DNA from: Acidobacteriota bacterium
GTDB lineage: Bacteria; Acidobacteriota; HRBIN11
Reading direction: 5' to 3'
DNA: 21,753 nucleotides
Assembly (NCBI GenBank): GCA_030550225.1
Contig: JAUQPV010000014.1
Coordinates: 1-21,753 of the forward strand
Shown here in pieces: positions 6,941 to 14,103 of this stretch. Each line of letters starts with the position of its first letter. The first letter of the stretch is position 1. The position numbers and the translations under genes were made by a program. Below the pieces are notes generated by a model. It saw nothing but the letters and a program-made list of their open reading frames with translations. It ran no database searches and had not been told where the DNA came from.

Positions 6941-7899
6941 CGAATACTTTTGCCGGTACGGCTGTTCAGGTCTTTCGGTGGACGCAGAGGAACTGGCCGT
7001 GGGTCCTCCTGTACTGGCTGGCCGTCGCCGGGGCGGCTTGGCTCGTCGGGACCCCCCTGACGCAGAGCCTGGACGAATACTTCCGGCAACGGCCGGCGGC
7101 GGCCGAGCTGTATCCGGGGCCACGGATTTTTTACCTGCGAGAGTGGCTTCGCCAGCCCGACTTTTCTACCGCATGGGACGCCTTCACGTCCCTGGCTGTG
7201 GGCGTCGGATTCCTCTTGTGGGTCGTCCATCTCCTGGTCAGTAGCGGTTGGCTCGTCATGGTGGGGGTCCGGGGCCTCCGACGACATCCGGTCGGGACGG
7301 GCCTTCTGCTGGGGACCCGCACGCTGGCCCGCCAGATCCAAGCATGGCCCTTGTGGTTCCTTACTTGGATAGGTGTCGCCGTAGGCGGCTTCCTGGCGTG
7401 GCGGGGTCTTCTGGCCCTCCTCGTCCGGACGCACCGGGACGGATGGGTCGTCCCGACGTTTTACGGGGGTCTGGCCGTCGCCGTCGTCGGCCTATGGGTC
7501 GCCGGGTTCCACTGGGACCTGACACGGGTCCTGACGATGCAAACTGTCCAAAAGCCGGGTCTTTCAGCTTGGCAGGCCGTGCGGACGGCTCGGCGACGGT
7601 GGGACACGGCGGTCGGGCTGATTCTCGTCTATACCCTCGTCCCCCTCGGCGTCGTCTCGGTCTTGGCGTTCATCCATAAGGTCTGGATGGCCCTTCATCC
7701 GGCGACGGCCGTCGCTCTCGGGTGGCTGACCTTTGCGGTGGGCCTGTGGATCCGGCTGTGGAGTCGGCTCGCCTATTATGCGCACTTGAGCCTCGTCTTT
7801 ACGGACGCCTCGGCCCTCGTCGAAGCGATTCGCCCGGTCCCGGCGGCGAGCCCGGAGGCCTCTACGGATTCGGTGTTGGGTCCTATACCCAATCCCTAA
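6937..7899 (+). CDS. Multi-pass membrane protein of unknown function
   Basis: I do not recognise this 320-residue protein. About six hydrophobic spans are visible, near residues 16-38, 84-106, 140-163, 176-197, 222-247 and 255-278. A periplasmic-looking, Pro-rich loop lies between spans 1 and 2. GTG 6937 is preferred over GTG 6922, since it overlaps the deformylase stop as GTGA and follows GGGAGG at 6924-6929. The overlap implies co-translation with def, but no functional link is known to me. The last 11 codons and the TAA stop (DSVLGPIPNP) lie inside a heptamer-type palindromic element, so the tail sequence is probably supplied by the repeat. Confidence 0.8.
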   Translation: MTNTFAGTAVQVFRWTQRNWPWVLLYWLAVAGAAWLVGTPLTQSLDEYFRQRPAAAELYPGPRIFYLREWLRQPDFSTAWDAFTSLAVGVGFLLWVVHLLVSSGWLVMVGVRGLRRHPVGTGLLLGTRTLARQIQAWPLWFLTWIGVAVGGFLAWRGLLALLVRTHRDGWVVPTFYGGLAVAVVGLWVAGFHWDLTRVLTMQTVQKPGLSAWQAVRTARRRWDTAVGLILVYTLVPLGVVSVLAFIHKVWMALHPATAVALGWLTFAVGLWIRLWSRLAYYAHLSLVFTDASALVEAIRPVPAASPEASTDSVLGPIPNP

Positions 7900-7915
7900 C
7901 ACCCGACATCGAATC
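7867..7915. repeat. Palindromic heptamer element overlapping a gene end
   Basis: The left arm GATTCGGTGTTGGG (7867-7880), loop TCCTATA, and right arm 7888-7915 of heptamers such as CCCAATC, CCTAACA and CCCGACA form an imperfect hairpin. The loop and words resemble the element at 14012-14086 (GGTCTATAACCC there, GGTCCTATACCC here). It contains the stop codon of the membrane protein gene. Confidence 0.65.
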
Positions 7916-7941
7916 CCGAAACATCGAGGAGAGACTCAAGG

Positions 7942-8430
7942 ATGGACGACCGAAGACTTCGGCGCGACCTCGTCGAACTGCTCCGGGGCGGGAGCGCCCA
8001 CGTCCCGCCGGCCCAGGCCCTGGCCGACTTGCCACCCGTCCTCCGCACGCGGCGTCTGCCCGGTGAGCTCCGTTCGATCTGGGAGATCTTAGAACACATG
8101 CGTATCGCCCAGGAGGACATCTTGCGCTACATGCAAGACCCGACCTGGGTATCGCCGCCCTGGCCGGAGGGCTACTGGCCGACTGAAGTCCCCGAGGTCC
8201 TGCCCGACGCCGTCTGGGAGGCGTCGGTCACCCGATTCTTGGCGGACCTGGAGGCCCTCGTGCAGATCGTCCAAGACCCTGCCCTGGACCTGACGGCCCC
8301 GATTCCGCATGCCCAAGAGCATACCTACCTCCGGGAAGTCCTTCTGGTCGCCGACCATAACGCTTACCATCTGGGGCAGATCGTAGCGATCCGGCGGGTC
8401 CTGGGCGCTTGGCCCCCGACGGACTCGTGA
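7942..8430 (+). CDS. DinB/YfiT-like four-helix metal-binding protein
   Basis: The 162-residue protein matches the DinB superfamily (PF12867 type), four-helix bundles that bind a divalent metal through three histidines. The likely ligands are H52 in IWEILEHMRIAQEDI, H139 and H143 in DHNAYHLGQI. Family members include thiol-dependent transferases such as bacillithiol and mycothiol transferases, plus many proteins induced by DNA damage. The substrate cannot be told from sequence. The start ATG 7942 follows GAGGAGAG. It is cytoplasmic and 42 bases from the preceding membrane protein gene, possibly in one transcript, although a palindromic element lies between. Confidence 0.85.
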   Translation: MDDRRLRRDLVELLRGGSAHVPPAQALADLPPVLRTRRLPGELRSIWEILEHMRIAQEDILRYMQDPTWVSPPWPEGYWPTEVPEVLPDAVWEASVTRFLADLEALVQIVQDPALDLTAPIPHAQEHTYLREVLLVADHNAYHLGQIVAIRRVLGAWPPTDS

Positions 8431-8445
8431 CAAAGCCGTTTGGCC

Positions 8446-8589
8446 CGTGAAAACCCGTATGGATTCGGCCTTTCCGGCCCTTCGAGGAGGACAGTTTGCA
8501 AGCATCGTGACGTCGCGACGAGGTTCAGAAAGAGGCCGTCGCCGTCGCGTCGTCACAAAGCCTGAAAAACCGTACTTCTCGGGAGCTGG
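8446..8589. repeat. Palindromic intergenic element, octamer arms (copy H)
   Basis: This fills the gap between the DinB gene and the next gene. Arms GTGACGTCGCGACG (8507-8520) and CGTCGCGTCGTCAC (8543-8556) pair at 13 of 14 positions around a GGTTCAGAAAGAGGCC core. The left flank 8446-8515 aligns with the complement of 1872-1943 at about 61 of 72 positions. The right flank TGAAAAACCGT (8563-8573) and following bases match the 5.48-kb copy at 21 of 27. A stray GAGGAGG at about 8485 precedes no obvious gene. Confidence 0.8.
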
Positions 8590-8591
8590 CG

Positions 8592-9071
8592 ATGGAGCGT
8601 TCCATGCGACGTCAATTGTGGGTCCTATGGACAAGTGTGCTCTTTAGCATGGCCACAACGTCTGTCGTCGTCCTGCTGGTCCTGCCCCGCATCATGAAGA
8701 ATCCGATTCGCCCTCCAGAAGATCCCTTCCTCCAATGGATGCGGTGGGGCTTCATCGGTCTGGTCTTCGGGGCGTGGCTCCTGGGGATATGGTCCGTCCA
8801 AAAGGCCCGGCGGCTCTGGTTGGCCTCCAGTCCGGCGGGGATCCCGTCTTCGGCGGCCGGGTCGTCGGAGCCTCACCCGACTCTCCGGTGGTCCAGCGTC
8901 GGTTGGGCGGCCCTGGAGGGAGGCATCATCGTGGACTTGGTGTACTGGCTCTTGAGCCAGGACTGGGGGAATACCCTCCCGGCGCTCCTGATTCACGGCC
9001 TGACTTTCTTGGGGTCGAATCCCGCGTATATCGCTGGCCAGGCCCCTGGGGACCCTGGGCAGGGTAAGTGA
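8592..9071 (+). CDS. Small membrane protein of unknown function
   Basis: The 159-residue protein has about four hydrophobic segments, near residues 10-32, 50-70, 104-121 and 126-143. The first has a short basic lead (MERSMRRQ) and could be a signal anchor. I recognise no family. Start ATG 8592 follows GGGAG at a suitable distance, and there is an alternative ATG at 8604. Codon use fits its neighbours. It is a single gene between two intergenic elements. Confidence 0.7.
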   Translation: MERSMRRQLWVLWTSVLFSMATTSVVVLLVLPRIMKNPIRPPEDPFLQWMRWGFIGLVFGAWLLGIWSVQKARRLWLASSPAGIPSSAAGSSEPHPTLRWSSVGWAALEGGIIVDLVYWLLSQDWGNTLPALLIHGLTFLGSNPAYIAGQAPGDPGQGK

Positions 9072-9089
9072 CCCGAGTCGTGGCCTAAA

Positions 9090-9127
9090 GGCAAAGAGTA
9101 TAGAATATTTGCCCTATGCTCTTTGCC
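9090..9127. repeat. Intergenic hairpin element
   Basis: GGCAAAGAGTATAG (9090-9103) and CTATGCTCTTTGCC (9114-9127) form a 14-bp stem with one position that would be G-U in RNA, loop AATATTTGCC. The same words (AAGAGCATAG, CTCTATG, TTTGC) recur at 14802-14862, so the two are related. It may end transcription of the gene before it, although no T tract follows. Confidence 0.65.
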
Positions 9128-9158
9128 CGACCCTGGTTACCTTACTACGAGGTCGCCT

Positions 9159-10481
9159 ATGGTCAGGTCTTTCGGTGCGATGGCATTCCTACTCGGGATG
9201 AGCCTGGGCATTGCCTGGAGCGTCGGGCCAACATCTCTACCCGACGAGGCCACGCTTCAGGCGGTCGTCTCAAAGGCCCAAGCCCTGGAGACCCGTCTCG
9301 TCGAGACTCGGCGTCATCTTCACATGTATCCCGAGCTGAGTAACCGGGAGTTCGAGACGTCTAAGTTCATCGCCGAGCGCCTCCGGGCCTTGGGTCTCGA
9401 CGAGGTCCGGACGGGCGTGGCCAAGACGGGCGTCGTCGGGGTCCTTCGGGGGAGCCGACCGGGTCCGGTCGTAGCCGTCCGGGCTGACATGGACGCCCTC
9501 CCCGTCGAGGAGGCCATCGACGTACCGTACAAGTCTCGCAATCCGGGCGTCAAGCACGCCTGCGGTCATGACGTCCACATGACGGTCGCCCTTGGGACGG
9601 CCGAGGTCCTCGCCCAGTGGAAGCGGGAGGGCCGCCCCTTGCCGGGGACGGTCGTCTTCCTCTTCCAGCCCGCCGAGGAAGGTCCCCCGCCTGGCGAGGA
9701 AGGCGGCGCTTCCCTGGTGATTCGAGAGGGCGTCTTGGACCAGCTTCGGATTCAGGCCATCTTCGGACTCCACGCGGCGCCTTTCCTGCCGGTCGGGACG
9801 GTCGCTTACACGGAGGGTCCCATCCTGGCCAGCGCCGACCGCTTCGAGGTCATCGTCCACGGCAAGCAGACCCACGGGGCCTATCCCCATCAAGGTATCG
9901 ACCCTATCTACGTCGGTTCTCAGATCGTCGTCAACCTCCAGTCCATCCTGAGCCGCCAATTGGACCCCCGGGAGCCGGCCGTCGTCTCCGTCGGCGTCTT
10001 CCAAGCGGGGAATCGGTTCAACATCATTCCGGGGGATGCCCGTCTGGAGGGCACGGTTCGGACTCTCCGCGAGGAAACGCGACGGCGGATTCCCGTCCTC
10101 ATGGAACAGATCATCCGGGGGATCACGGAGGCTTACGGGGCGACGTATGAGTTCCGCTATGAGGCCATGACGCCCGTGACGGTCAACGACGCGTCCTTGG
10201 TACGGACGCTCCTCCCCGCTCTGCAAAAGCTCTTGGGGGCGGACCGGGTCATCCGGGCCGAGGCTCAGATGGGCGCTGAGGACTTCGGGTTTTACGCCCA
10301 GAAGATCCCGGGCTTTTACTTTTGGCTCGGCGTCCGGGCTCCGGACGACCCGACGGTCCGGATGCTTCATACGCCGGAGTTTGACGCCGACGAGCGGAGC
10401 ATCGGCGTCGGCGTCCGGGCCATGACGACGCTGGTCCTTCACTACCTGCAGACGGCCGCCAGGCCGACGTCCCGACGATAA
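9159..10481 (+). CDS. Exported M20-family amidohydrolase
   Basis: The 440-residue protein belongs to the M20D amidohydrolases (hippurate, N-acyl-amino-acid and IAA-conjugate hydrolases), which cleave amide bonds of N-acyl amino acids at a dinuclear metal centre. Likely metal-centre residues: C135 and H137 in HACGHDVHMT, E173/E174 in FQPAEEG, H205 in GLHAAP, and the C-terminal LHTPEFD. D111 in RADMDALP is structurally conserved. The inserted dimerisation domain begins near GKQTHGAYPHQGIDP. The first 25 residues (VRSFGAMAFLLGMSLGIAWS) look like a signal peptide, so it probably acts outside the cytoplasm, unusual for this mostly cytoplasmic family. ATG 9159 follows GAGG; an upstream in-frame start at 9123 would spoil the leader. 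Confidence 0.9.
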   Translation: MVRSFGAMAFLLGMSLGIAWSVGPTSLPDEATLQAVVSKAQALETRLVETRRHLHMYPELSNREFETSKFIAERLRALGLDEVRTGVAKTGVVGVLRGSRPGPVVAVRADMDALPVEEAIDVPYKSRNPGVKHACGHDVHMTVALGTAEVLAQWKREGRPLPGTVVFLFQPAEEGPPPGEEGGASLVIREGVLDQLRIQAIFGLHAAPFLPVGTVAYTEGPILASADRFEVIVHGKQTHGAYPHQGIDPIYVGSQIVVNLQSILSRQLDPREPAVVSVGVFQAGNRFNIIPGDARLEGTVRTLREETRRRIPVLMEQIIRGITEAYGATYEFRYEAMTPVTVNDASLVRTLLPALQKLLGADRVIRAEAQMGAEDFGFYAQKIPGFYFWLGVRAPDDPTVRMLHTPEFDADERSIGVGVRAMTTLVLHYLQTAARPTSRR

Positions 10482-10532
10482 GGCCGATGGACAGTCGGTC
10501 GGGATGCCCGCCGTCCTATCTGTCCATCGGCC
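10482..10532. terminator. Perfect 13-bp inverted repeat after the M20 gene
   Basis: GGCCGATGGACAG (10482-10494) pairs perfectly with CTGTCCATCGGCC (10520-10532) over a 25-base loop, starting at the base after the stop. The words have the 8-base character of the other intergenic elements (CCATCGGC, CGACCTGC). It sits between convergent genes, so it may serve as a shared 3' end, though no T tract is present. Confidence 0.6.
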
Positions 10533-10573
10533 GACCTGCCCGAGACCGGGGAACGTCCCGGGACCCTGTCGCC

Positions 10574-10864
10574 TTATTCCTGGACTTCCTTGACGTCCTT
10601 GACCTCGTAGCCCAGGTCGGCCAGGACTTTCTTGACTTGGTCCAGTGAGGTCTTTGAATCATCCAGCTTCAGTTGGACGACTTTCTTCTCCCAGTCGGCT
10701 TGGACGTCCGAAACACCCTCGACCTTCTTGAGGGCCTTCTGGATGTTGGCGGCACATTTTTCACAGGAGATGCCCTTGACGGTCAGGCTGTAGCCCTTAA
10801 CGGCCGCCAGGGCCATGCCGCCGATGAGCAGGAGCGCGAGAAGCGTGGCAATTCCCTTCCGCAT
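10574..10864 (-). CDS. Exported heavy-metal-associated (HMA) domain protein
   Basis: The 96-residue protein has a clear signal peptide (MRKG, then a hydrophobic stretch ending MALAA at about 21) followed by one HMA/MerP-type ferredoxin-like domain. GISCEKCAANIQKALKKVEGV carries the two metal-binding cysteines C34 and C37 of the CxxC motif. It probably binds Cu(I), Hg(II) or a similar soft metal in the periplasm, like MerP. No mercury or copper resistance genes lie nearby. Start at 10864 (minus) is preceded by GGAGGTTTCC. It is transcribed divergently from the PEBP gene, with an AT-rich promoter region between. Confidence 0.9.
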   Translation of the reverse strand: MRKGIATLLALLLIGGMALAAVKGYSLTVKGISCEKCAANIQKALKKVEGVSDVQADWEKKVVQLKLDDSKTSLDQVKKVLADLGYEVKDVKEVQE

Positions 10865-10895
10865 CGGAAACCTCCGGTCGGCAAAGATTTGTATG

Positions 10896-10929
10896 TATAA
10901 TACTATGTCGTTCGGATGGACCGTTACAA
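10896..10929. promoter_or_regulatory. Divergent promoter region
   Basis: An AT-rich island in a GC-rich window. On the minus strand, TTGTAA (10924-10929), an 18-base spacer and TAGTAT (10900-10905) form a sigma-70-like promoter for the HMA gene. On the plus strand a TATAAT lies at 10896-10901, usable for the PEBP gene, but no good -35 box precedes it. The minus-strand TATACATAC here also occurs upstream of purQ. Confidence 0.4.
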
Positions 10930-11001
10930 GGGATGGGGTCCTGGGTGCCAGCCGTAAAAGACCATGGCCGCCTTCACTCGGGCCCCGGGAGGAGAGTCGC
11001 C

Positions 11002-11463
11002 ATGCGTTTGTCCAGTCGTTCCTTTCAGGACCAGCAGGCCATCCCGGCCCGCTATACGTGCGATGGGACCGACACGTCGCCCCACCTGACGTGGTCGGAA
11101 GCGCCCGCCGGTACGCAGAGCTTTGTCCTCATCATGGATGACCCCGACGCCCCGGTCGGCACGTTCACGCACTGGGTCGTCTATGATATCCCGGCCCATC
11201 AGACGGAATTGCCGGAAGGTTTTCCTAAGCAGGCCGACGTCGGGGGCATCAAGCAGGGCGTCAACGACTTCCGGCGGGTCGGCTACGGGGGCCCCTGCCC
11301 GCCCCGGGGGCATGGCCGGCATCGCTACTTCTTTCGGCTCTATGCCCTGGACATCCCGACCCTGGGCCTGCCGGGGGGTGCCCGGCGGACGGAGGTCGAG
11401 GCCCGTATGCGGGGTCACGTGCTGGCCGAGGCCCAGTCCATGGGAACCTACGAGCGGCGGTAG
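11002..11463 (+). CDS. YbhB/YbcL-type PEBP-family protein
   Basis: The 153-residue cytoplasmic protein is of the bacterial phosphatidylethanolamine-binding / Raf-kinase-inhibitor-like family. Signatures are MDDPDAP (45-51), HWVVYDIP (57-64) and YGGPCPPRGHGRHRYFF (95-111), which line the anion/phospholipid-binding pocket in this fold. The biochemical role in bacteria is not well defined. I chose ATG 11002 because GGGAGGAGAG lies directly upstream; the longer frame from 10933 adds an uncharacteristic tail. The next gene starts two bases after its stop, so the two are almost certainly cotranscribed. Confidence 0.9.
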   Translation: MRLSSRSFQDQQAIPARYTCDGTDTSPHLTWSEAPAGTQSFVLIMDDPDAPVGTFTHWVVYDIPAHQTELPEGFPKQADVGGIKQGVNDFRRVGYGGPCPPRGHGRHRYFFRLYALDIPTLGLPGGARRTEVEARMRGHVLAEAQSMGTYERR

Positions 11464-11465
11464 CC

Positions 11466-12611
11466 GTGCGGTCGTGGGAGACCTGGGACGTCGTCGTCAT
11501 CGGGGGCGGTCCGGCCGGGGCGACGGCGGCGGCCCGACTGGCCCAGGCGGGCCTTTCGGTCGCCGTCTTGGAAAGGCATGTTCACCCGCGACCCAAGGTG
11601 TGTGGCGAGTTCCTGTCGCCGGAATGTAGCGTCTACTTGGACCGTATCGGGGCTGGCGAGGCGTTCCGGCGCTTGCCGGCGACGCCTATCGAGACCGTCG
11701 GCCTCTACGGGGGCGACCGGGCCGTCACGGCGGCCCTGGACCCGCCGGCCTGGGGCCTGAGCCGCTTCGTATTCGACGACTGGCTCCTCCGATGGGCGGC
11801 CCTCTGCGGGGCTCAAGTTTTCCAGGGGTACGAGGCGACGGCCATCTCCCGGGTGGGCGATGGCTTCTGGGTCCGGGCTCGGCAGGTCCAGGACCTCAGG
11901 GCGGTCGAGTTCCAAGCTCGCTTTGTCGCGGGCGCCTTCGGCGTCAAGTCTGGCGCCGCCGTCCCTTTGGCCGGTCTGGACCGACCGAGCCGGCGAAGAG
12001 GCGGCTTCATCGCTTTCAGCGCTCACCTTCGATGTCCAGCCCTCGATCGCCGGGTCGAGCTTTACTTCTTCGAGCACGGTTACGTCGGTCTGGCGAGCGT
12101 CGAGGCCGGGCGGGTCAACCTGGGTGGTGTCGTGGAACCGGCATTCTTCCGACGCTTAGGCGGAAAGTTCCGGACCCTCCTCGAGTACTTGGCCGGGCAG
12201 AACCGGGCGTTCCGGAAACGGATGGACGAGTCGTCCGAGTGGACGACCTTCCGGACGACGGTCCACCCGGGCTTTGGGCCCAGACGTCGGGTCTGGGACG
12301 GCGTGGCCCTGATCGGGGACCGGGCCGGTTGCATCCATCCCTTCTCGGGGGACGGCATCGGGATGGCCCTGCGGAGCGCCCTCCTGTGGGCCGAGAGTAT
12401 GCTTGAAGCTCGGGCGGACAAACTTCGACCCGATGCCGTTCCCGAACGGTATGACCGTCGGTGGCGACAGGCCTTCGCCGCCCGGCTTCGGATGACTCAG
12501 TGGCTGGACCGGCTCCGGCGGTGGCCCGGCGGGCTTGCGATAACGTTGGACCTCATGAGACGGTACCCTTCTCTCCTGCCATGGATGTATCGACGGACCC
12601 GGGGACTCTGA
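11466..12611 (+). CDS. FAD-dependent reductase, geranylgeranyl-reductase type
   Basis: The 381-residue flavoprotein starts at GTG 11466. The N-terminal Rossmann dinucleotide motif is VVVIGGGPAGATAAARLAQAG (residues 9-29), then VLERH with the adenosine-binding acidic residue. KVCGEFLSP (44-52) is the mark of the geranylgeranyl-reductase/RebH-related group. The second FAD motif, GDRAGCIHPFSGDGIGMAL, is near residues 290-308. Relatives reduce polyprenyl chains or hydroxylate or halogenate small molecules, so the substrate is uncertain. The following ketosynthase and the START-domain gene make a lipid or polyketide substrate plausible. The C-terminus is basic and helical, perhaps membrane-associated. 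It is translated with the preceding PEBP gene. Confidence 0.85.
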   Translation: MRSWETWDVVVIGGGPAGATAAARLAQAGLSVAVLERHVHPRPKVCGEFLSPECSVYLDRIGAGEAFRRLPATPIETVGLYGGDRAVTAALDPPAWGLSRFVFDDWLLRWAALCGAQVFQGYEATAISRVGDGFWVRARQVQDLRAVEFQARFVAGAFGVKSGAAVPLAGLDRPSRRRGGFIAFSAHLRCPALDRRVELYFFEHGYVGLASVEAGRVNLGGVVEPAFFRRLGGKFRTLLEYLAGQNRAFRKRMDESSEWTTFRTTVHPGFGPRRRVWDGVALIGDRAGCIHPFSGDGIGMALRSALLWAESMLEARADKLRPDAVPERYDRRWRQAFAARLRMTQWLDRLRRWPGGLAITLDLMRRYPSLLPWMYRRTRGL

Positions 12612-12625
12612 ACGGCGGGCTCGAT

Positions 12626-12703
12626 GGGTCATGGCTCGTAGCGACCTTCCATGAGCCATCCGCCATGACCCATGAGCCACTGCCACTGAGGAGCCATGAG
12701 CCG
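12626..12703. repeat. Heptamer-built intergenic element
   Basis: GGGTCATGGCTC (12626-12637) is answered on the right by GAGCCAT (12653-12659) and CATGACCC (12664-12671). The right side is a register of heptamers CATGAGC, CATCCGC, CATGACC, CATGAGC, CACTGCC at 12650-12684, with further GAGCCATGAGCC to about 12701. It is noncoding and separates the reductase from the ketosynthase. Confidence 0.65.
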
Positions 12704-12742
12704 CCCCATCCCGTCGTTGCCCTCCCCGGGTAGAGGTTAGGT

Positions 12743-13999
12743 ATGCCCAGGGTCGCCGTAACCGGTTTTGGCTGTGTCACGCCCTTTGGGATCGGCGTGG
12801 AGGCCTTCGCTCAGGGACTCGCCGAGGGTCGGAGCGCGACCCGTCGGCTGACCCTATTCGAAGCAGACGAGTCCATCACCTGCACGGTCGTCGCCGAGGT
12901 CCCAGGCTTTCGACCGGAGGACTACATCGAGTCCCGAGCCGACCGGGAACGCCTCGGACGGGTCGTGCCGATGGTGTGGCTGGCCGTCGAGGAGGCTCTG
13001 TCGATGGCCGGTCTGGACCCCCGCCGGATGAGTCTGGCCGAGCGGCAGGCGGTCGACGTCCTCCTGGGTTCAGCCGGGGGAGGCATTGAGTTTACCGAGC
13101 GCCAGTACCGGCTGTATTTTGCAGGCCAGCGGCGTCGGACCAGCGTGTATGCGATCCCGTCCTCCACCGTCGGGATGCTGGCCAGTGAGGTGTCCATCCG
13201 CTTTGGATTCCGCGGGATGAGTCATGTCATCTCCAACGGGTGCACGAGCTCGACGGACGCTATCGGCTATGCCTACCAGCTCATCCGGTACGGACGGAGC
13301 CGGGTCGTCGTCACGGGCGGTGCGGACGCCTGCATCACGCCGGCCATCCTGACGGGGTACTGCCAGATGCGGGTCGTGCCGACGGGGTTCAACGACTGTC
13401 CCGAACGGGCGTCTCGGCCCTTCGATCGAGCGCGGGACGGCTTCGTCCTCGGCGAGGGCGCCTGGGTTTTGATCCTGGAAGACTATGACCGGGCCGTCGC
13501 CCGGGGCGTCCGGCCCGTCGCCGAGGTCATCGGCTACGGCTCGACGTGCGACGCTTATCACCGGGTCCAGATTCAACCCGACGGGGTCGAGGTCGCCCGG
13601 GCCATCCAGGCGGCCCTGGCGGACGCCGAAGTCGGCCCGGAGGCCGTCGACTACGTGAACCTGCACGGGACCTCGACGAAGTTAAACGACGCCTTGGAGA
13701 CGAAGGCCCTGAAGCTCGCCCTGGGGTCTCGGGCCTACGAGATTCCGATGAGCGCCACAAAGTCCCTGATCGGCCACCCTCAGGGGGCTTCGGGAGCGGC
13801 CGGTGTCGTCGCCACGCTGGTCTGCATGGAGAGGGGCTTTGTCCATCCGACGATCAACTATGAATTCCCTGACCCGGCGTGTGACCTGAACTATGTGCCG
13901 AATCGGGCAGTCCCGGCCCGGATTCGCACGGCCCTATGCAATTGCATCAGCTTTGGGGCCAAGAATTCGGCCCTCGTCCTGCGGACGGTCAGGGGGTGA
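12743..13999 (+). CDS. 3-oxoacyl-[ACP] synthase, FabF/KAS II type
   Basis: The 418-residue ketosynthase condenses acyl-ACP with malonyl-ACP. Both thiolase halves are present. Active-site residues: C167 in SNGCTSSTD, H308 in NLHGTSTKLND, K340 in SATKSLIGH and H345 in GHPQGASGA. The C-terminal NCISFGAKNSALVL is the usual KAS II Gly/Phe-rich motif with Ala/Lys replacing the common GGHN. Length is normal. ATG 12743 follows AGAGG. It is not next to acpP, fabD or fabG, so it may be a second, dedicated ketosynthase working with the FAD reductase just upstream rather than the housekeeping FabF. I leave the symbol blank for that reason. Confidence 0.9.
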   Translation: MPRVAVTGFGCVTPFGIGVEAFAQGLAEGRSATRRLTLFEADESITCTVVAEVPGFRPEDYIESRADRERLGRVVPMVWLAVEEALSMAGLDPRRMSLAERQAVDVLLGSAGGGIEFTERQYRLYFAGQRRRTSVYAIPSSTVGMLASEVSIRFGFRGMSHVISNGCTSSTDAIGYAYQLIRYGRSRVVVTGGADACITPAILTGYCQMRVVPTGFNDCPERASRPFDRARDGFVLGEGAWVLILEDYDRAVARGVRPVAEVIGYGSTCDAYHRVQIQPDGVEVARAIQAALADAEVGPEAVDYVNLHGTSTKLNDALETKALKLALGSRAYEIPMSATKSLIGHPQGASGAAGVVATLVCMERGFVHPTINYEFPDPACDLNYVPNRAVPARIRTALCNCISFGAKNSALVLRTVRG

Positions 14000-14011
14000 A
14001 GGGGTGTCGGG

Positions 14012-14086
14012 GGTTCGGTATTGGGTGTTAGGCGTTCGGTCTATAACCCGACCCAACACCCAGCACCTAAGACCTAACACCGAAAA
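14012..14086. repeat. Palindromic heptamer element, clear register
   Basis: Four left heptamers of form NRTTNGG or similar (14012-14039: GGTTCGG, TATTGGG, TGTTAGG, CGTTCGG), spacer TCTATAA, then right heptamers CCCAACA, CCCAGCA, CCTAAGA, CCTAACA, CCGAAAA (14052-14086), all in perfect 7-base register. The two sides are imperfectly inverted. It lies between convergent genes and could act as a bidirectional terminator. Words and loop resemble 7867-7915. Confidence 0.7.
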
Positions 14087-14103
14087 TTCAAGTTCACTAA
14101 GTA

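Noticed and set aside
8431..8591. Small gene after the GAGGAGG at about 8485
   Set aside because: The only open frame crosses the palindromic element with no homology, and the segment aligns with the noncoding copy at 1.9 kb.
9270..10442. 390-residue antisense ORF opposite the M20 gene
   Set aside because: A shadow frame from GC-rich codon bias; the plus strand encodes all M20 motifs.
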